The notes: generated from the sequence alone by a model not told the origin. A stretch of DNA of 58,367 nucleotides from an uncultured Bacillaceae bacterium (GCA_937925695.1 CALAMD010000100.1:1-58367), one strand, 5' to 3'. Numbered from the stretch's first letter, positions 16,706-24,735 are shown. Program-made: numbers and translations.

Positions 16706-17939
16706 ACAGGCAGAACAAGATTGTGAGACACTTTTTAAGAAAGTCAATCAAATGGTTGAAATAAATCAACGTAGAGTACTCGATGCTTTTCGAGAGCATC
16801 GCATTGGAGATTTCCATTTTAATTCTACGGATGGTTATGGATATGATGATATCGGTAGAGATGGTTTGGAAGCGATCTATGCGGAAATTTTTGGCGGGGA
16901 AGATGCCCTTGTACGCCCGCAAATTGTATCAGGTACCCATGCTATTGCTACTGCATTATATGGTGTGCTGCGTCCAGGTGATGAATTGTTATATATTACC
17001 GGTAAACCCTACGACACGCTTGAGGAAGTAATCGGTAAACGGGGAGAGAATGCTGGTTCATTAAAGGATTACCATATTACTTATAATGAAGTACCATTAA
17101 ATGAGGATGGAACGATTAATTATCCAGGGATCAAAGAAGCAATTAATGAGAAAACGAAAGTGATCGGTATCCAAAGATCAAAGGGTTATGAAGATCGTCC
17201 TTCATTTACGATTGATGAAATCGAAAAAATGGTTGCTTTTGTCAAAGAAATTAATGAAGACCTCATTGTTTTTGTGGATAATTGTTATGGTGAATTTGTC
17301 GAAGATCGAGAACCATGCCATGTGGGTGTTGATATTATGGCTGGATCACTGATTAAAAACCCTGGTGGTGGAATTGTTCGTGCCGGCGGATATATCGTTG
17401 GTAAAGAAGACCTCGTTTTACAAGCAGCCAACCGTCTCACTGCACCAGGTCTTGGTAAAGAAGCTGGGGCAACATTACATATGCTGCAAGAAATGTATCA
17501 AGGCATCTTTTTAGCACCCCATGTTGTTGGCGAAGCGTTAAAAGGAGCGATTTTTACCGCAAGATTATTAGAGTTACTCGGTTATCAAACATCACCACAT
17601 TATCAGGACAACCGTACTGATTTAATTCAATCCGTAACATTTCATGATCCAGATCAAATGGTCACCTTTTGCCAAGCTATCCAAGCCAATTCACCAATTA
17701 ACTCATTTGTTCAGCCTTATCCTAGTGAAATGCCTGGCTATGACGACAAAGTGATTATGGCTGCTGGTACATTTATTCAAGGTTCAAGTATAGAACTATC
17801 AGCGGATGGACCAATTAAAGATCCATATATTGCTTTTATTCAAGGTGGACTAACTTATGCCCACGTAAAAATAGCGTTAATTGAGTCAGTTAAAGCATTA
17901 CAGGAAAAAGGATTTTTGGATGTAAAAGAGACTGTTTAA
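16683..17939 (+). CDS. ynbB: YnbB, PLP-dependent methionine gamma-lyase-like protein
   Basis: YnbB belongs to the so-called aluminium-resistance family of PLP-dependent enzymes (fold type I), related to cystathionine and methionine lyases; the true substrate is not known. The 418-residue protein has the cofactor-binding stretch SGTHAIATAL, an aspartate in VFVDNCYGEF and the candidate PLP lysine in GSLIKNPGGG (about residue 226). The ATG at 16683 lies inside the end of hflX behind GAGAAGGAG. In B. subtilis, glnR and glnA follow; here the next gene is lexA on the other strand. Confidence 0.92.
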   Translation: MAIDRIAKQAEQDCETLFKKVNQMVEINQRRVLDAFREHRIGDFHFNSTDGYGYDDIGRDGLEAIYAEIFGGEDALVRPQIVSGTHAIATALYGVLRPGDELLYITGKPYDTLEEVIGKRGENAGSLKDYHITYNEVPLNEDGTINYPGIKEAINEKTKVIGIQRSKGYEDRPSFTIDEIEKMVAFVKEINEDLIVFVDNCYGEFVEDREPCHVGVDIMAGSLIKNPGGGIVRAGGYIVGKEDLVLQAANRLTAPGLGKEAGATLHMLQEMYQGIFLAPHVVGEALKGAIFTARLLELLGYQTSPHYQDNRTDLIQSVTFHDPDQMVTFCQAIQANSPINSFVQPYPSEMPGYDDKVIMAAGTFIQGSSIELSADGPIKDPYIAFIQGGLTYAHVKIALIESVKALQEKGFLDVKETV

Positions 17940-17981
17940 CGATTTAAGAAAACCGATCAAACTAGCATAATAAACTTTAAC

Positions 17982-18021
17982 AAGGTTCCGTTCATTTTCA
18001 TACAATGAATGGGACCTTTTC
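17982..18021 (+). terminator. hflX-ynbB terminator
   Basis: A 15-bp stem with G-T pairs (17982-17996 with 18004-18018) is followed by TTTT. Confidence 0.8.
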
Positions 18022-18047
18022 TATTGTTATCTAAAGCTATTGATTAA

Positions 18048-18089
18048 AACAAAAACGAAGCCCTATCAATAAAAATAGTGGACTTCGTT
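18048..18089 (-). terminator. lexA terminator
   Basis: On the minus strand, AACGAAG (18083-18089 read backwards) pairs with CTTCGTT (18054-18060) and is followed by a T-rich run, 24 bases past the lexA stop. Confidence 0.7.
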
Positions 18090-18113
18090 GAATAAAGAAT
18101 GGAATCGAACTTG

Positions 18114-18746
18114 TTATCTAAGTTCCCGATATAATCCGACAACTTTACCGAGAATGGTAACACGATCTAAAATAATCGGCTCCATGAAAGAATTTTCTGG
18201 TTGTAAGCGGACATGGTTTTTTTCTTTAAAAAATCGCTTAACGGTTGCTTCATCATCTTCAGTCATCGCAACTACGATTTCCCCGTTTTCAGCCGTGTTT
18301 TGCTGTTTAACGATGACTTTATCGCCATCAAGAATACCCGCCTCAATCATACTATCCCCTTCGATAACGAGGACAAAGAGATTTTCATCAGGACTCATGT
18401 TCATGCTAGGTACAGGAACATATTCTTCAATATTTTCAACAGCTGTAATAGGTAGACCGGCAGTAACTTTTCCGATTACTGGAACATAACGAGCTTCTTC
18501 CCGGGGAATACTTTCATCCATATTATGATCCAGAATTTCAATCGCTCTCGGTTTAGTTGGATCTCTTCTAATGTATCCTTTACTTTCTAACCGAGATAAA
18601 TGGCCGTGTACAGTTGAACTCGATGCTAACCCAACAGCTTTAGCAATTTCACGTACGGATGGTGGATATCCTTTAGTATGTACTTCATTTTTTATGTAGT
18701 CGAGAATCATTTGTTGTCTGTGTGATAATTTAGTCATTTTCCCCAC
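18114..18746 (-). CDS. lexA: SOS repressor LexA
   Basis: LexA represses DNA-damage genes and cleaves itself when bound to active RecA. The 210-residue protein has the winged-helix DNA-binding domain (about 1-70, VREIAKAVGLASSSTVHGHL recognition region), the Ala96-Gly97 cleavage site in VTAGLP and the Ser132/Lys170 protease pair (GDSM and ATVKR). Its promoter contains a LexA box, so it represses itself. It is divergent from a small SOS-type gene, matching the lexA/yneA layout of B. subtilis but with a different partner. Confidence 0.97.
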   Translation of the reverse strand: MGKMTKLSHRQQMILDYIKNEVHTKGYPPSVREIAKAVGLASSSTVHGHLSRLESKGYIRRDPTKPRAIEILDHNMDESIPREEARYVPVIGKVTAGLPITAVENIEEYVPVPSMNMSPDENLFVLVIEGDSMIEAGILDGDKVIVKQQNTAENGEIVVAMTEDDEATVKRFFKEKNHVRLQPENSFMEPIILDRVTILGKVVGLYRELR

Positions 18747-18770
18747 CTCTTTCTAATAATAATTACAAAT

Positions 18771-18799
18771 AGTGTATCACTAAGAATAACAAAAAGCAA
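18771..18799 (-). promoter_or_regulatory. lexA promoter
   Basis: On the minus strand TTGCTT (18794-18799) and TACACT (18771-18776) are 17 bases apart, with a TG one base before the -10. The -35 overlaps the LexA box at 18798-18809. Confidence 0.5.
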
Positions 18800-18809
18800 A
18801 CATTCGTTC
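18798..18809. promoter_or_regulatory. LexA (SOS) box 1, at the lexA promoter
   Basis: AAACATTCGTTC differs at one position from the Gram-positive LexA core GAAC-N4-GTTC. It overlaps the -35 of lexA, which fits autorepression. Confidence 0.65.
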
Positions 18810-18819
18810 TGATTTTCTC

Positions 18820-18847
18820 TTGACAAGATCATATGTTCGTGTATACT
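18820..18847 (+). promoter_or_regulatory. Promoter of the small SOS gene, with LexA box 2 inside it
   Basis: TTGACA (18820-18825) and TATACT (18842-18847) are 16 bases apart. GATCATATGTTC (18827-18838), one mismatch from GAAC-N4-GTTC and otherwise like the consensus ACATATGTTCG, fills the spacer, so bound LexA would exclude RNA polymerase. Confidence 0.75.
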
Positions 18848-18857
18848 TAGAAATAGC

Positions 18858-18869
18858 GAACAAAAGTTC
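18858..18869. promoter_or_regulatory. LexA (SOS) box 3
   Basis: GAACAAAAGTTC is an exact GAAC-N4-GTTC match with a preceding C, located just past the transcription start of the small membrane peptide gene. It is the best of the three boxes in this intergenic region. Confidence 0.8.
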
Positions 18870-18894
18870 TGGTTTAATAAGGAGCTGGTGTAAG

Positions 18895-18990
18895 ATGTTT
18901 AAAAAAGTATCGACTATTGCCTTGTTTTATCTCATTGCTTTTGGTTGTGTGTTAGGCTTTTTATATTTTTCATTAATTTCTGTTGCCTAG
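18895..18990 (+). CDS. LexA-controlled 31-residue membrane peptide in the yneA position
   Basis: A short gene with a strong ribosome site (AAGGAG, 18880-18885) and ATG at 18895 encodes 31 residues: a basic start (MFKK), then an almost wholly hydrophobic segment (about residues 8-30) that would span the membrane once. It ends in tandem stop codons (TAG TAA), which argues against a recent frameshift. In B. subtilis this place, divergent from lexA, holds yneA, a LexA-repressed division inhibitor with a membrane segment and a LysM domain. No LysM domain or resolvase yneB is found here. By position, control and topology it could be a division-arrest or membrane-acting peptide, comparable in size and plan to SidA of Caulobacter. 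This is inference; I know no named family for it. Confidence 0.7.
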   Translation: MFKKVSTIALFYLIAFGCVLGFLYFSLISVA

Positions 18991-19159
18991 TAAACAACTG
19001 TTCGAAAAAGCAAACAAAAGAATACATAAAATGACCAAGACTGGTAAAAATATGATTCAACATAAATGGTATGAAAAGGAAAACAACAACGAGATTTTAA
19101 TAACTTCACAAGAAAGATCATTTCTATTGAGATTCAACCTCATTACATGTAAGATACTT

Positions 19160-19193
19160 ACGAAGAGCTAATCAATTTAGCTCTTCGTTTTTC
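19160..19193 (+). terminator. Terminator of the small SOS gene
   Basis: CGAAGAGCTAA (19161-19171) pairs with TTAGCTCTTCG (19177-19187), followed by TTTTT. It lies 170 bases past the peptide gene; the stretch between holds only a weak, unsupported frame. Confidence 0.85.
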
Positions 19194-19232
19194 TAGAAGG
19201 TAAATGCCATGTTTGTTAGGAGGCTTCATAAA

Positions 19233-19463
19233 ATGATTACCAAGGAAAAGCTAGCTCGAATTAACGAACTAGCAAATAAAGCCAAAAATGAGGGATTAAC
19301 AGCCGCGGAAAAACAAGAACAGCAAAAGTTAAGGGAAGAATATTTAACCAGTTTTCGGCAATCATTTACGAATCAAATCACATCAATGAAAGTGATCGAT
19401 CCAGAAGGTAATGATGTGACACCAGAGAAAGTAAAAAAACTGAAAAACAAAAAAAACAAATGA
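19233..19463 (+). CDS. ynzC: YnzC, UPF0291 family protein
   Basis: YnzC is a small helical protein of unknown molecular function; its gene belongs to the LexA-controlled yneA-yneB-ynzC operon of B. subtilis. The 76-residue product starts MITKEKLARINELANKAK and ends in a lysine-rich tail, as in the family. ATG 19233 lies behind TTAGGAGG; the frame continues upstream to 19209 but without a ribosome site. Here a terminator separates it from the SOS peptide gene, so it may be only partly damage-induced or have its own promoter. Confidence 0.92.
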   Translation: MITKEKLARINELANKAKNEGLTAAEKQEQQKLREEYLTSFRQSFTNQITSMKVIDPEGNDVTPEKVKKLKNKKNK

Positions 19464-19583
19464 TAAAAATGTCAAAAAAGTTAAAACTAAGAGATATAAC
19501 TTATATTTACTTGTATCAAGCAAATTTTAAAGCTAAGATATAGGTAGTTGAATAATTATTTGTAAATTGAAAGGGGAATACAT

Positions 19584-21587
19584 GTGTCAAATAATGTAGA
19601 ACAACTATCAATTAATACAATTCGTACGTTATCAATTGATGCCATTGAAAAAGCTAATTCAGGGCATCCTGGCTTGCCGATGGGTGCAGCACCAATGGCC
19701 TATACGCTTTGGACAGACTTTATGACTCATAATCCAAAAAACTCAAAATGGTTTAATCGAGATCGCTTTGTATTATCAGCTGGACATGGTTCTATGCTTT
19801 TATATAGTTTACTCCATTTATCTGGATACGATGTCACAATGGATGATATCAAAGCGTTTCGCCAAATGAACTCAAGAACCCCTGGACATCCAGAGTATGG
19901 TTATACAGATGGTGTTGAAGCAACAACTGGTCCATTAGGACAAGGTGCAGCTATGTCAGTAGGAATGGCCATGGCTGAAGCCCACTTAGCTGCTAAGTAT
20001 AATAAACCTGAGTTCCCAATTGTTGATCATTACACATATGCACTTGTAAGTGACGGAGATATTATGGAAGGAATCTCCCATGAAGCAGCTTCATTAGCCG
20101 GCCACCTAGGTTTAGGAAAATTAATTTGGCTATATGATTCAAATGACATTTCCTTAGATGGTGAGCTAGATAAATCATTCTCTGACAACACTGAACAACG
20201 GTTTAAAGCATATGGCTGGCAAGTATTGCGTGTTGAAGATGGTAACGATATTGATGAGATTAGAAATGCTATTAAAGAAGCGCAAGCAAATAAAGACCAA
20301 CCAACATTAATTGAAATTAAAACAATTATCGGTTATGGTTCACCTAACAAATCAGATTCATCAGATTCACATGGTGCGCCATTAGGTGCTGATGAAGTAA
20401 AACTTACAAAAGAATACTATAAGTGGACCTACGAAGATTTCCACGTTCCAGAAGAAGTTTATGCAGATTTCAAGGCTAAAATTGGTGATAAAGGTGCTCA
20501 AGCAGAACAAGAGTGGCAAGACCTATTTGCTCGTTACGAAAAAGAGTACCCAGAGTTAGCTAAAGAATTTACTCAAGCTATGAATGGTGAATTACCTGAA
20601 GGCTGGGATGAGAATTTACCTGTTTATGAAGCTGGTAAAGATGAATTGGCAACAAGAGCATCTTCTGGTGAAGTATTAAATGCAATTGCTAAAAACATTC
20701 CATATTTCATCGGAGGTAGTGCTGATTTAGCAGGCTCAAACAACACGATGATAAATGGTGAAGATGATTTCACAAAACAAAACTTTGCTGGTCGTAATAT
20801 CTGGTATGGTGTTCGTGAATTTGCCATGGCAGCAGCAATGAATGGAATGGCACTACATGGCGGTGTAAAACCATATGTAGGTACATTCTTTGTGTTTAGT
20901 GACTATTTACGTCCTGCAGTTCGTCTATCTGCGCTCATGAAAGTACCTGTAACGTATGTCTTTACCCACGACTCAATAGCAGTTGGTGAAGATGGTCCAA
21001 CCCACGAGCCAGTTGAACAACTAGCAGCATTTAGAGCAATGCCGGGTCTAACTGTGTTCAGACCAGCTGACGGTAATGAAGTTCAAGCTGCTTGGCGCTT
21101 AGCGGTTGAGTCTACTGACAGACCAACAGCACTTGTATTAACAAGACAAGGTTTACCTACTTTAGAAGGTACTAAAGAGTTAGCCTATGAAGGTGTCAGC
21201 AAAGGAGCCTATGTATTAAGTGACTCTGAGAAAGAAACACCAGATGTTCTTCTGCTAGCTTCAGGATCAGAAGTACAACTTGCAGTTAAAGCACAGGAAG
21301 CACTAAAAGAGAAGAACATTGATGCACGCGTTGTTAGCATGCCATCATGGGATCGTTTCGAAGAGCAGGATGAAGCGTATAAGAACGAAGTCATTCCACC
21401 ACAAGTGAAACATCGCGTAGGAATCGAAATGGCTTCTTCACTCGGCTGGCATCGTTATGTAGGTGACCATGGCGTCGTCATCGGAATCGATCAGTTCGGA
21501 GCTTCCGGTAGAGGAGATTTAGTAGTCGCCGAGTATGGCTTCACTGTCGAAAATATTGTTAAAAACGTTGAAGAATTATTGAAATAA
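19584..21587 (+). CDS. tkt: Transketolase
   Basis: Transketolase moves two-carbon ketol units between sugar phosphates in the non-oxidative pentose phosphate pathway, using thiamine diphosphate and a divalent metal. The 667-residue enzyme begins with NSGHPGLPMGAAPM, has the cofactor motif SDGDIMEG, the pyrimidine domain and the C-terminal domain with EMASSLGWHRYVG and FGASG. The start is GTG 19584 behind AAAGGGGA. In a xylan-using organism it is also needed for pentose catabolism, because xylulose-5-phosphate is a substrate. It is a single-gene unit with its own terminator. Confidence 0.98.
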   Translation: MSNNVEQLSINTIRTLSIDAIEKANSGHPGLPMGAAPMAYTLWTDFMTHNPKNSKWFNRDRFVLSAGHGSMLLYSLLHLSGYDVTMDDIKAFRQMNSRTPGHPEYGYTDGVEATTGPLGQGAAMSVGMAMAEAHLAAKYNKPEFPIVDHYTYALVSDGDIMEGISHEAASLAGHLGLGKLIWLYDSNDISLDGELDKSFSDNTEQRFKAYGWQVLRVEDGNDIDEIRNAIKEAQANKDQPTLIEIKTIIGYGSPNKSDSSDSHGAPLGADEVKLTKEYYKWTYEDFHVPEEVYADFKAKIGDKGAQAEQEWQDLFARYEKEYPELAKEFTQAMNGELPEGWDENLPVYEAGKDELATRASSGEVLNAIAKNIPYFIGGSADLAGSNNTMINGEDDFTKQNFAGRNIWYGVREFAMAAAMNGMALHGGVKPYVGTFFVFSDYLRPAVRLSALMKVPVTYVFTHDSIAVGEDGPTHEPVEQLAAFRAMPGLTVFRPADGNEVQAAWRLAVESTDRPTALVLTRQGLPTLEGTKELAYEGVSKGAYVLSDSEKETPDVLLLASGSEVQLAVKAQEALKEKNIDARVVSMPSWDRFEEQDEAYKNEVIPPQVKHRVGIEMASSLGWHRYVGDHGVVIGIDQFGASGRGDLVVAEYGFTVENIVKNVEELLK

Positions 21588-21594
21588 GATATTA

Positions 21595-21631
21595 AGAGAT
21601 GATCACTACTTAGTGGTCATCTCTTTTTTTG
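21595..21631 (+). terminator. tkt terminator
   Basis: A 13-bp stem (21595-21607 with 21612-21624, one G-T pair) is followed by seven T. Confidence 0.92.
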
Positions 21632-21633
21632 GG

Positions 21634-21642
21634 TTCGACAAA
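21634..21642 (-). promoter_or_regulatory. Spo0A box in front of sirA
   Basis: TTCGACAAA is the exact complement of the Spo0A consensus TTTGTCRAA. It lies 80 bases upstream of sirA, whose B. subtilis counterpart is switched on by phosphorylated Spo0A. Agreement of motif and known regulation makes it credible. Confidence 0.65.
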
Positions 21643-21722
21643 ACTAGTGATAAACCGTAACAAAATATGACAGTCTTTTAATATTTTATCGGGTATGCTA
21701 CTGGAAAAGAGGAGGGATTTAA

Positions 21723-22181
21723 GTGAACATGTATATGGTATATTGGCTGAAACCGGAAGTAGCATTACATTATTTTCATAAAACGGATATATTATATCGT
21801 TTTTTTAAAGCCTATCAAGAACACACAGAGCATCCTGATTTAGCGAGACAATTTAAATATATTACTTGTCCATTTTCCAAGCAACAGTTATTACACCATA
21901 TTTTTCAGCAGCATAATCAATTATTGAATATTCGGATTGAAGAACAAAAAATAGAAATAAAGCAGGATGGACAAGCTATTTTTATTTATGTATCAGAACA
22001 TGCTTTAAGCTTTTTTTGTGATTCGTTACATGTAGCTGAAAATCTATTATTTCCGATCTTAAAAACAATTAATCCCTACTTATTTGTGATGAGTTATCAT
22101 TCTGATCATTACGGTTGGTTAATGCCCATGAAGGAAAATTATTTAAAAAATAATAGACAATTATTGTATTCTTATCCTTGA
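21723..22181 (+). CDS. sirA: Sporulation inhibitor of replication SirA
   Basis: SirA binds domain I of DnaA and blocks new rounds of replication once a cell is committed to sporulate. The 152-residue product aligns by eye with B. subtilis SirA (148 residues) in the N-terminal Y-x-Y-x(L/I) start, the central aromatic segment and the conserved end, YGWLMPMKE. It also lies between tkt and yneF as in B. subtilis. The start is GTG 21723 behind GGAGGG; ATG 21729 is possible. A perfect Spo0A box lies upstream. Confidence 0.85.
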   Translation: MNMYMVYWLKPEVALHYFHKTDILYRFFKAYQEHTEHPDLARQFKYITCPFSKQQLLHHIFQQHNQLLNIRIEEQKIEIKQDGQAIFIYVSEHALSFFCDSLHVAENLLFPILKTINPYLFVMSYHSDHYGWLMPMKENYLKNNRQLLYSYP

Positions 22182-22226
22182 TTGATTATACTAAATAAGG
22201 GAATAATGTAAGGAGGACAATAGTAG

Positions 22227-22454
22227 ATGAACACAGTATGGGTTGTATTAATTGCCTTAGGTGCATTACTAGCAGGAGTAGCCCTTGGATTCTTTATTGC
22301 CAGAAAATATATGATGAATTATTTGAAAAAGAATCCTCCCATTAATGAACAAATGTTACGTACCTTAATGATGCAAATGGGGCAAAAACCATCACAGAAA
22401 AAAATAAAACAAATGATGCGTGCCATGAGCAATCAAATGGATAAGCAAAAGTAA
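22227..22454 (+). CDS. yneF: YneF, UPF0154 membrane protein
   Basis: This is a 75-residue protein with one N-terminal membrane segment (about 4-27) ending in FFIARKYMMNYLKKNPPINE, the family's conserved stretch, and a polar helical tail ending in lysines. Its function is not known; it is widespread in Firmicutes and often conserved even in reduced genomes. ATG 22227 lies behind AAGGAGG. In B. subtilis it is followed by ynzD, a Spo0E-like phosphatase gene, which is missing here. Confidence 0.92.
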   Translation: MNTVWVVLIALGALLAGVALGFFIARKYMMNYLKKNPPINEQMLRTLMMQMGQKPSQKKIKQMMRAMSNQMDKQK

Positions 22455-22540
22455 TCATGATATCTTATAGCTTAAGCCAATATAATGAACCTCTTGTTAT
22501 TAACAAGGGGTGTTTTAGTTTATAAAAGATGTAAAGATAT

Positions 22541-22549
22541 TTTGTCAAA
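22541..22549 (+). promoter_or_regulatory. Exact Spo0A-box match in front of ccdA
   Basis: TTTGTCAAA matches TTTGTCRAA exactly, 70 bases before ccdA. About two such matches are expected by chance in a window of this size and composition, so it is only a candidate. Confidence 0.3.
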
Positions 22550-22618
22550 CAAATTTCAATTCCTAGCAACATATATTTGATAATATAAGGGTAATGTTCA
22601 CTGGGGGGGGAGAATGAC

Positions 22619-23326
22619 ATGTCAAGTGCACTTAGTGTCTTGATAGCATTTGGAGGCGGATTATTATCCTTTGTTTCACCATGCACAATTCCGCTATATC
22701 CAGCGTTTCTATCGTACATTACAGGCATGAGCCTTGATGAACTTAAGCAATATCCTAAGACGTTTAATTATCAGAGTCTCTTACATACGATATTTTTTCT
22801 ACTAGGATTTTCACTGATATTTCTTATTCTAGGCTATGCAACCTCAGCTTTTTCTGAATTCTTCCGTCAATATCAAGATCTCTTTAGACAACTAGGTGCA
22901 ATTCTCCTAATCTTCTTTGGTCTAGTTGTTGTTGGTATTTTTAACTTTGAATTTTTAATGAAAGAACGAAAGATCACTTTTAAACATCGACCTGCTGGCT
23001 TCGTGGGAAGTTTTATCATTGGCTTGGCTTTTTCGCTAGGATGGACACCCTGTATGGGACCTATTCTCATGGGTGTTATGGCTAAAATGGTTGACGTACC
23101 ACAGCTTGGTTTTGTTATGATGGTCAGCTATGTGTTAGGATTTTCAATTCCATTTTTGTTATTATCATTTTTTGTAACTCGAATCCAATCGATTCAAAGA
23201 AAAAGCCATTTATTTATGAAAATAGGTGGATATATTATGATTATTGTCGGTATCGCCTTGTTTTTTGATTGGCTAACAAAGATAACATCATTTTTAGCAG
23301 AATGGTTTGGCTGGTTTGGTTTTTAA
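22619..23326 (+). CDS. ccdA: Cytochrome c biogenesis protein CcdA (thiol transporter)
   Basis: CcdA carries reducing power across the membrane to extracytoplasmic thiol-disulfide proteins, for c-type cytochrome maturation and, in B. subtilis, for endospore cortex synthesis through StoA. The 235-residue protein has about six membrane segments and the two redox cysteines in SPCTIP (C22) and TPCMGP (C145). The ATG at 22619 lies behind an unusual run of eight G followed by AGAA, which serves as the ribosome site. It lies between yneF and yneI as in B. subtilis. Confidence 0.95.
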   Translation: MSSALSVLIAFGGGLLSFVSPCTIPLYPAFLSYITGMSLDELKQYPKTFNYQSLLHTIFFLLGFSLIFLILGYATSAFSEFFRQYQDLFRQLGAILLIFFGLVVVGIFNFEFLMKERKITFKHRPAGFVGSFIIGLAFSLGWTPCMGPILMGVMAKMVDVPQLGFVMMVSYVLGFSIPFLLLSFFVTRIQSIQRKSHLFMKIGGYIMIIVGIALFFDWLTKITSFLAEWFGWFGF

Positions 23327-23460
23327 TGATATGATATAGATAAAATAGTAATCAAACAATATTTACTGAACATAAGTTTATGTTGGCGATTATACATTAA
23401 TATTAATAGATAAATATAGAGATCCTAAACGGTAGATGGTTTTTGGGGAGGAGAAATATT

Positions 23461-23823
23461 TTGGCTAGAATCCTTGTCGTAGATGATGCAAAGTTTATGA
23501 GAATGAAGCTCTCGACCTTATTAGAGAGGCAAAATCATGAAGTTGTCGGATTTGCTGAAAATGGTTTAGAAGCGGTAGAAATGTATAAAAAATTGCAACC
23601 AGATTTGGTCACAATGGATATTACCATGCCAGTTATGAATGGAATTGAAGCAATTAAAGAAATTATTGACTTTGATCAAGATGCAAAAATTATCGTCTGT
23701 TCAGCCATGGGACAACAAAAAGTTGTTGTAGAAGCGATAGAATTAGGGGCAAAAGATTTTATTATCAAGCCATTTAACGAAACAAATGTATTAGAGACGG
23801 TCTCTCAAGTATTAATGAAATAG
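23461..23823 (+). CDS. yneI: YneI, single-domain response regulator
   Basis: This is a CheY-like receiver without an output domain. The 120-residue protein has the acidic pocket (D8, D9), the phosphorylation site D53 in TMDITMP and K103 in IIKPF. I place the start at TTG 23461, giving MARILVVDDAKF with GGGGAGGAG upstream; the frame is open to 23443 but that overlaps the ribosome site. It follows ccdA as in B. subtilis. No kinase is adjacent, although a PAS histidine kinase is 0.9 kb downstream beyond a gene on the other strand. Confidence 0.93.
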   Translation: MARILVVDDAKFMRMKLSTLLERQNHEVVGFAENGLEAVEMYKKLQPDLVTMDITMPVMNGIEAIKEIIDFDQDAKIIVCSAMGQQKVVVEAIELGAKDFIIKPFNETNVLETVSQVLMK

Positions 23824-23895
23824 TTGCATAAATATTTTTTGCTCTTCCAACCATGTTCTTATTGAATAATTTATAATCTTCATTATTTGTTGATA

Positions 23896-23929
23896 AAATA
23901 TCCTGAGCATATGTTCGGATATTTTTTTT
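23896..23929 (+). terminator. yneI terminator
   Basis: AAATATCC (23896-23903) pairs with GGATATTT (23917-23924) and runs into a long T-tract. Confidence 0.8.
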
Positions 23930-23933
23930 ATAA

Positions 23934-23965
23934 AAAAATGCAGATCATTCGATCTACATTTTTAC
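23934..23965 (-). terminator. yneK terminator overlapping its stop codon
   Basis: A stem ATGCAGATC/GATCTACAT (with one mismatch) around ATTC has A-runs on one side and T-runs on the other, so it can work on both strands between the converging yneI and yneK genes. Confidence 0.65.
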
Positions 23966-24438
23966 TGAACTTTATAGCGTTGTTGCCAGTTTTTTGCGTA
24001 ATCTTTTTTGGATAACTGGAAAAGTTGTTCATATGGTTCAATGTCAATATTCTTTTCAGCTAAGGTTTTTCTTAAAAAACGATGATCTCGTTTTGGGGTC
24101 CCAATGATATATCCCTCAATGACTAACTCACGAGTGATTTTGTCTTCACCCCGTTCTAATGCAAGTTGACCAATTTTACTAGCAATTGAACGCCTAGCAA
24201 CGTCCCGAAACAGTTCGGGAACCGGGGCAACCAATTCCTCTAGAAAATCTTTCTCTTCTTGATTCCACATATGTAATGTTTTTCCTAAATAATATTCTTG
24301 CCAGTCCATTTCGGACATGCCATCTTTTTTAGGTAATTGTTTCAAAAATTTACGAAACATAAAGAATCCACCGATACCCATGATGGCAATCATAAAAAAA
24401 CCCCAAAATATGATTAAGTAATCAATAAAGCTAGACAT
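23962..24438 (-). CDS. yneK: YneK, DUF2621 family membrane protein
   Basis: The 158-residue protein has one N-terminal membrane segment (about 5-27) followed by the family's conserved cytoplasmic region (FRKFLKQLPKKDGMSEMDW, ELVAPVPELFRDVAR, TPKRDHRFLRK). Its function is unknown. I prefer the ATG at 24438, with AAAGGAAT upstream; the frame is open to 24498. In B. subtilis it is also found just after yneI. The cotM, sspP and sspO genes that stand between this locus and citB in B. subtilis are absent. Confidence 0.85.
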   Translation of the reverse strand: MSSFIDYLIIFWGFFMIAIMGIGGFFMFRKFLKQLPKKDGMSEMDWQEYYLGKTLHMWNQEEKDFLEELVAPVPELFRDVARRSIASKIGQLALERGEDKITRELVIEGYIIGTPKRDHRFLRKTLAEKNIDIEPYEQLFQLSKKDYAKNWQQRYKVQ

Positions 24439-24735
24439 ATTTACCCATTCCTTTTTCTTTAGATATCGCCAATAAACAAGAAAACATTTATCTTTCACTC
24501 AATTTATAGTAATATTACTAATAGTTAGACAAATTCATTTTTACATTTTTTGCTATTTGTCTTTACTAATTACACTGACCGTCAGATTTTTTATACATTA
24601 ATCTATTTCTCTACATAAATTATACCAATTTGCGACTTGAATACAAATCTATTGTCATAAACGCAGCATAACTAACGTAATAATAGTAGAAATATCGCAT
24701 AATAGAAATGGATGTTCTATAAAGGGGTGGAATGA

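Noticed and set aside
18088..18489. 133-codon frame opposite lexA
   Set aside because: It is a shadow of the lexA gene; lexA is complete and unmistakable.
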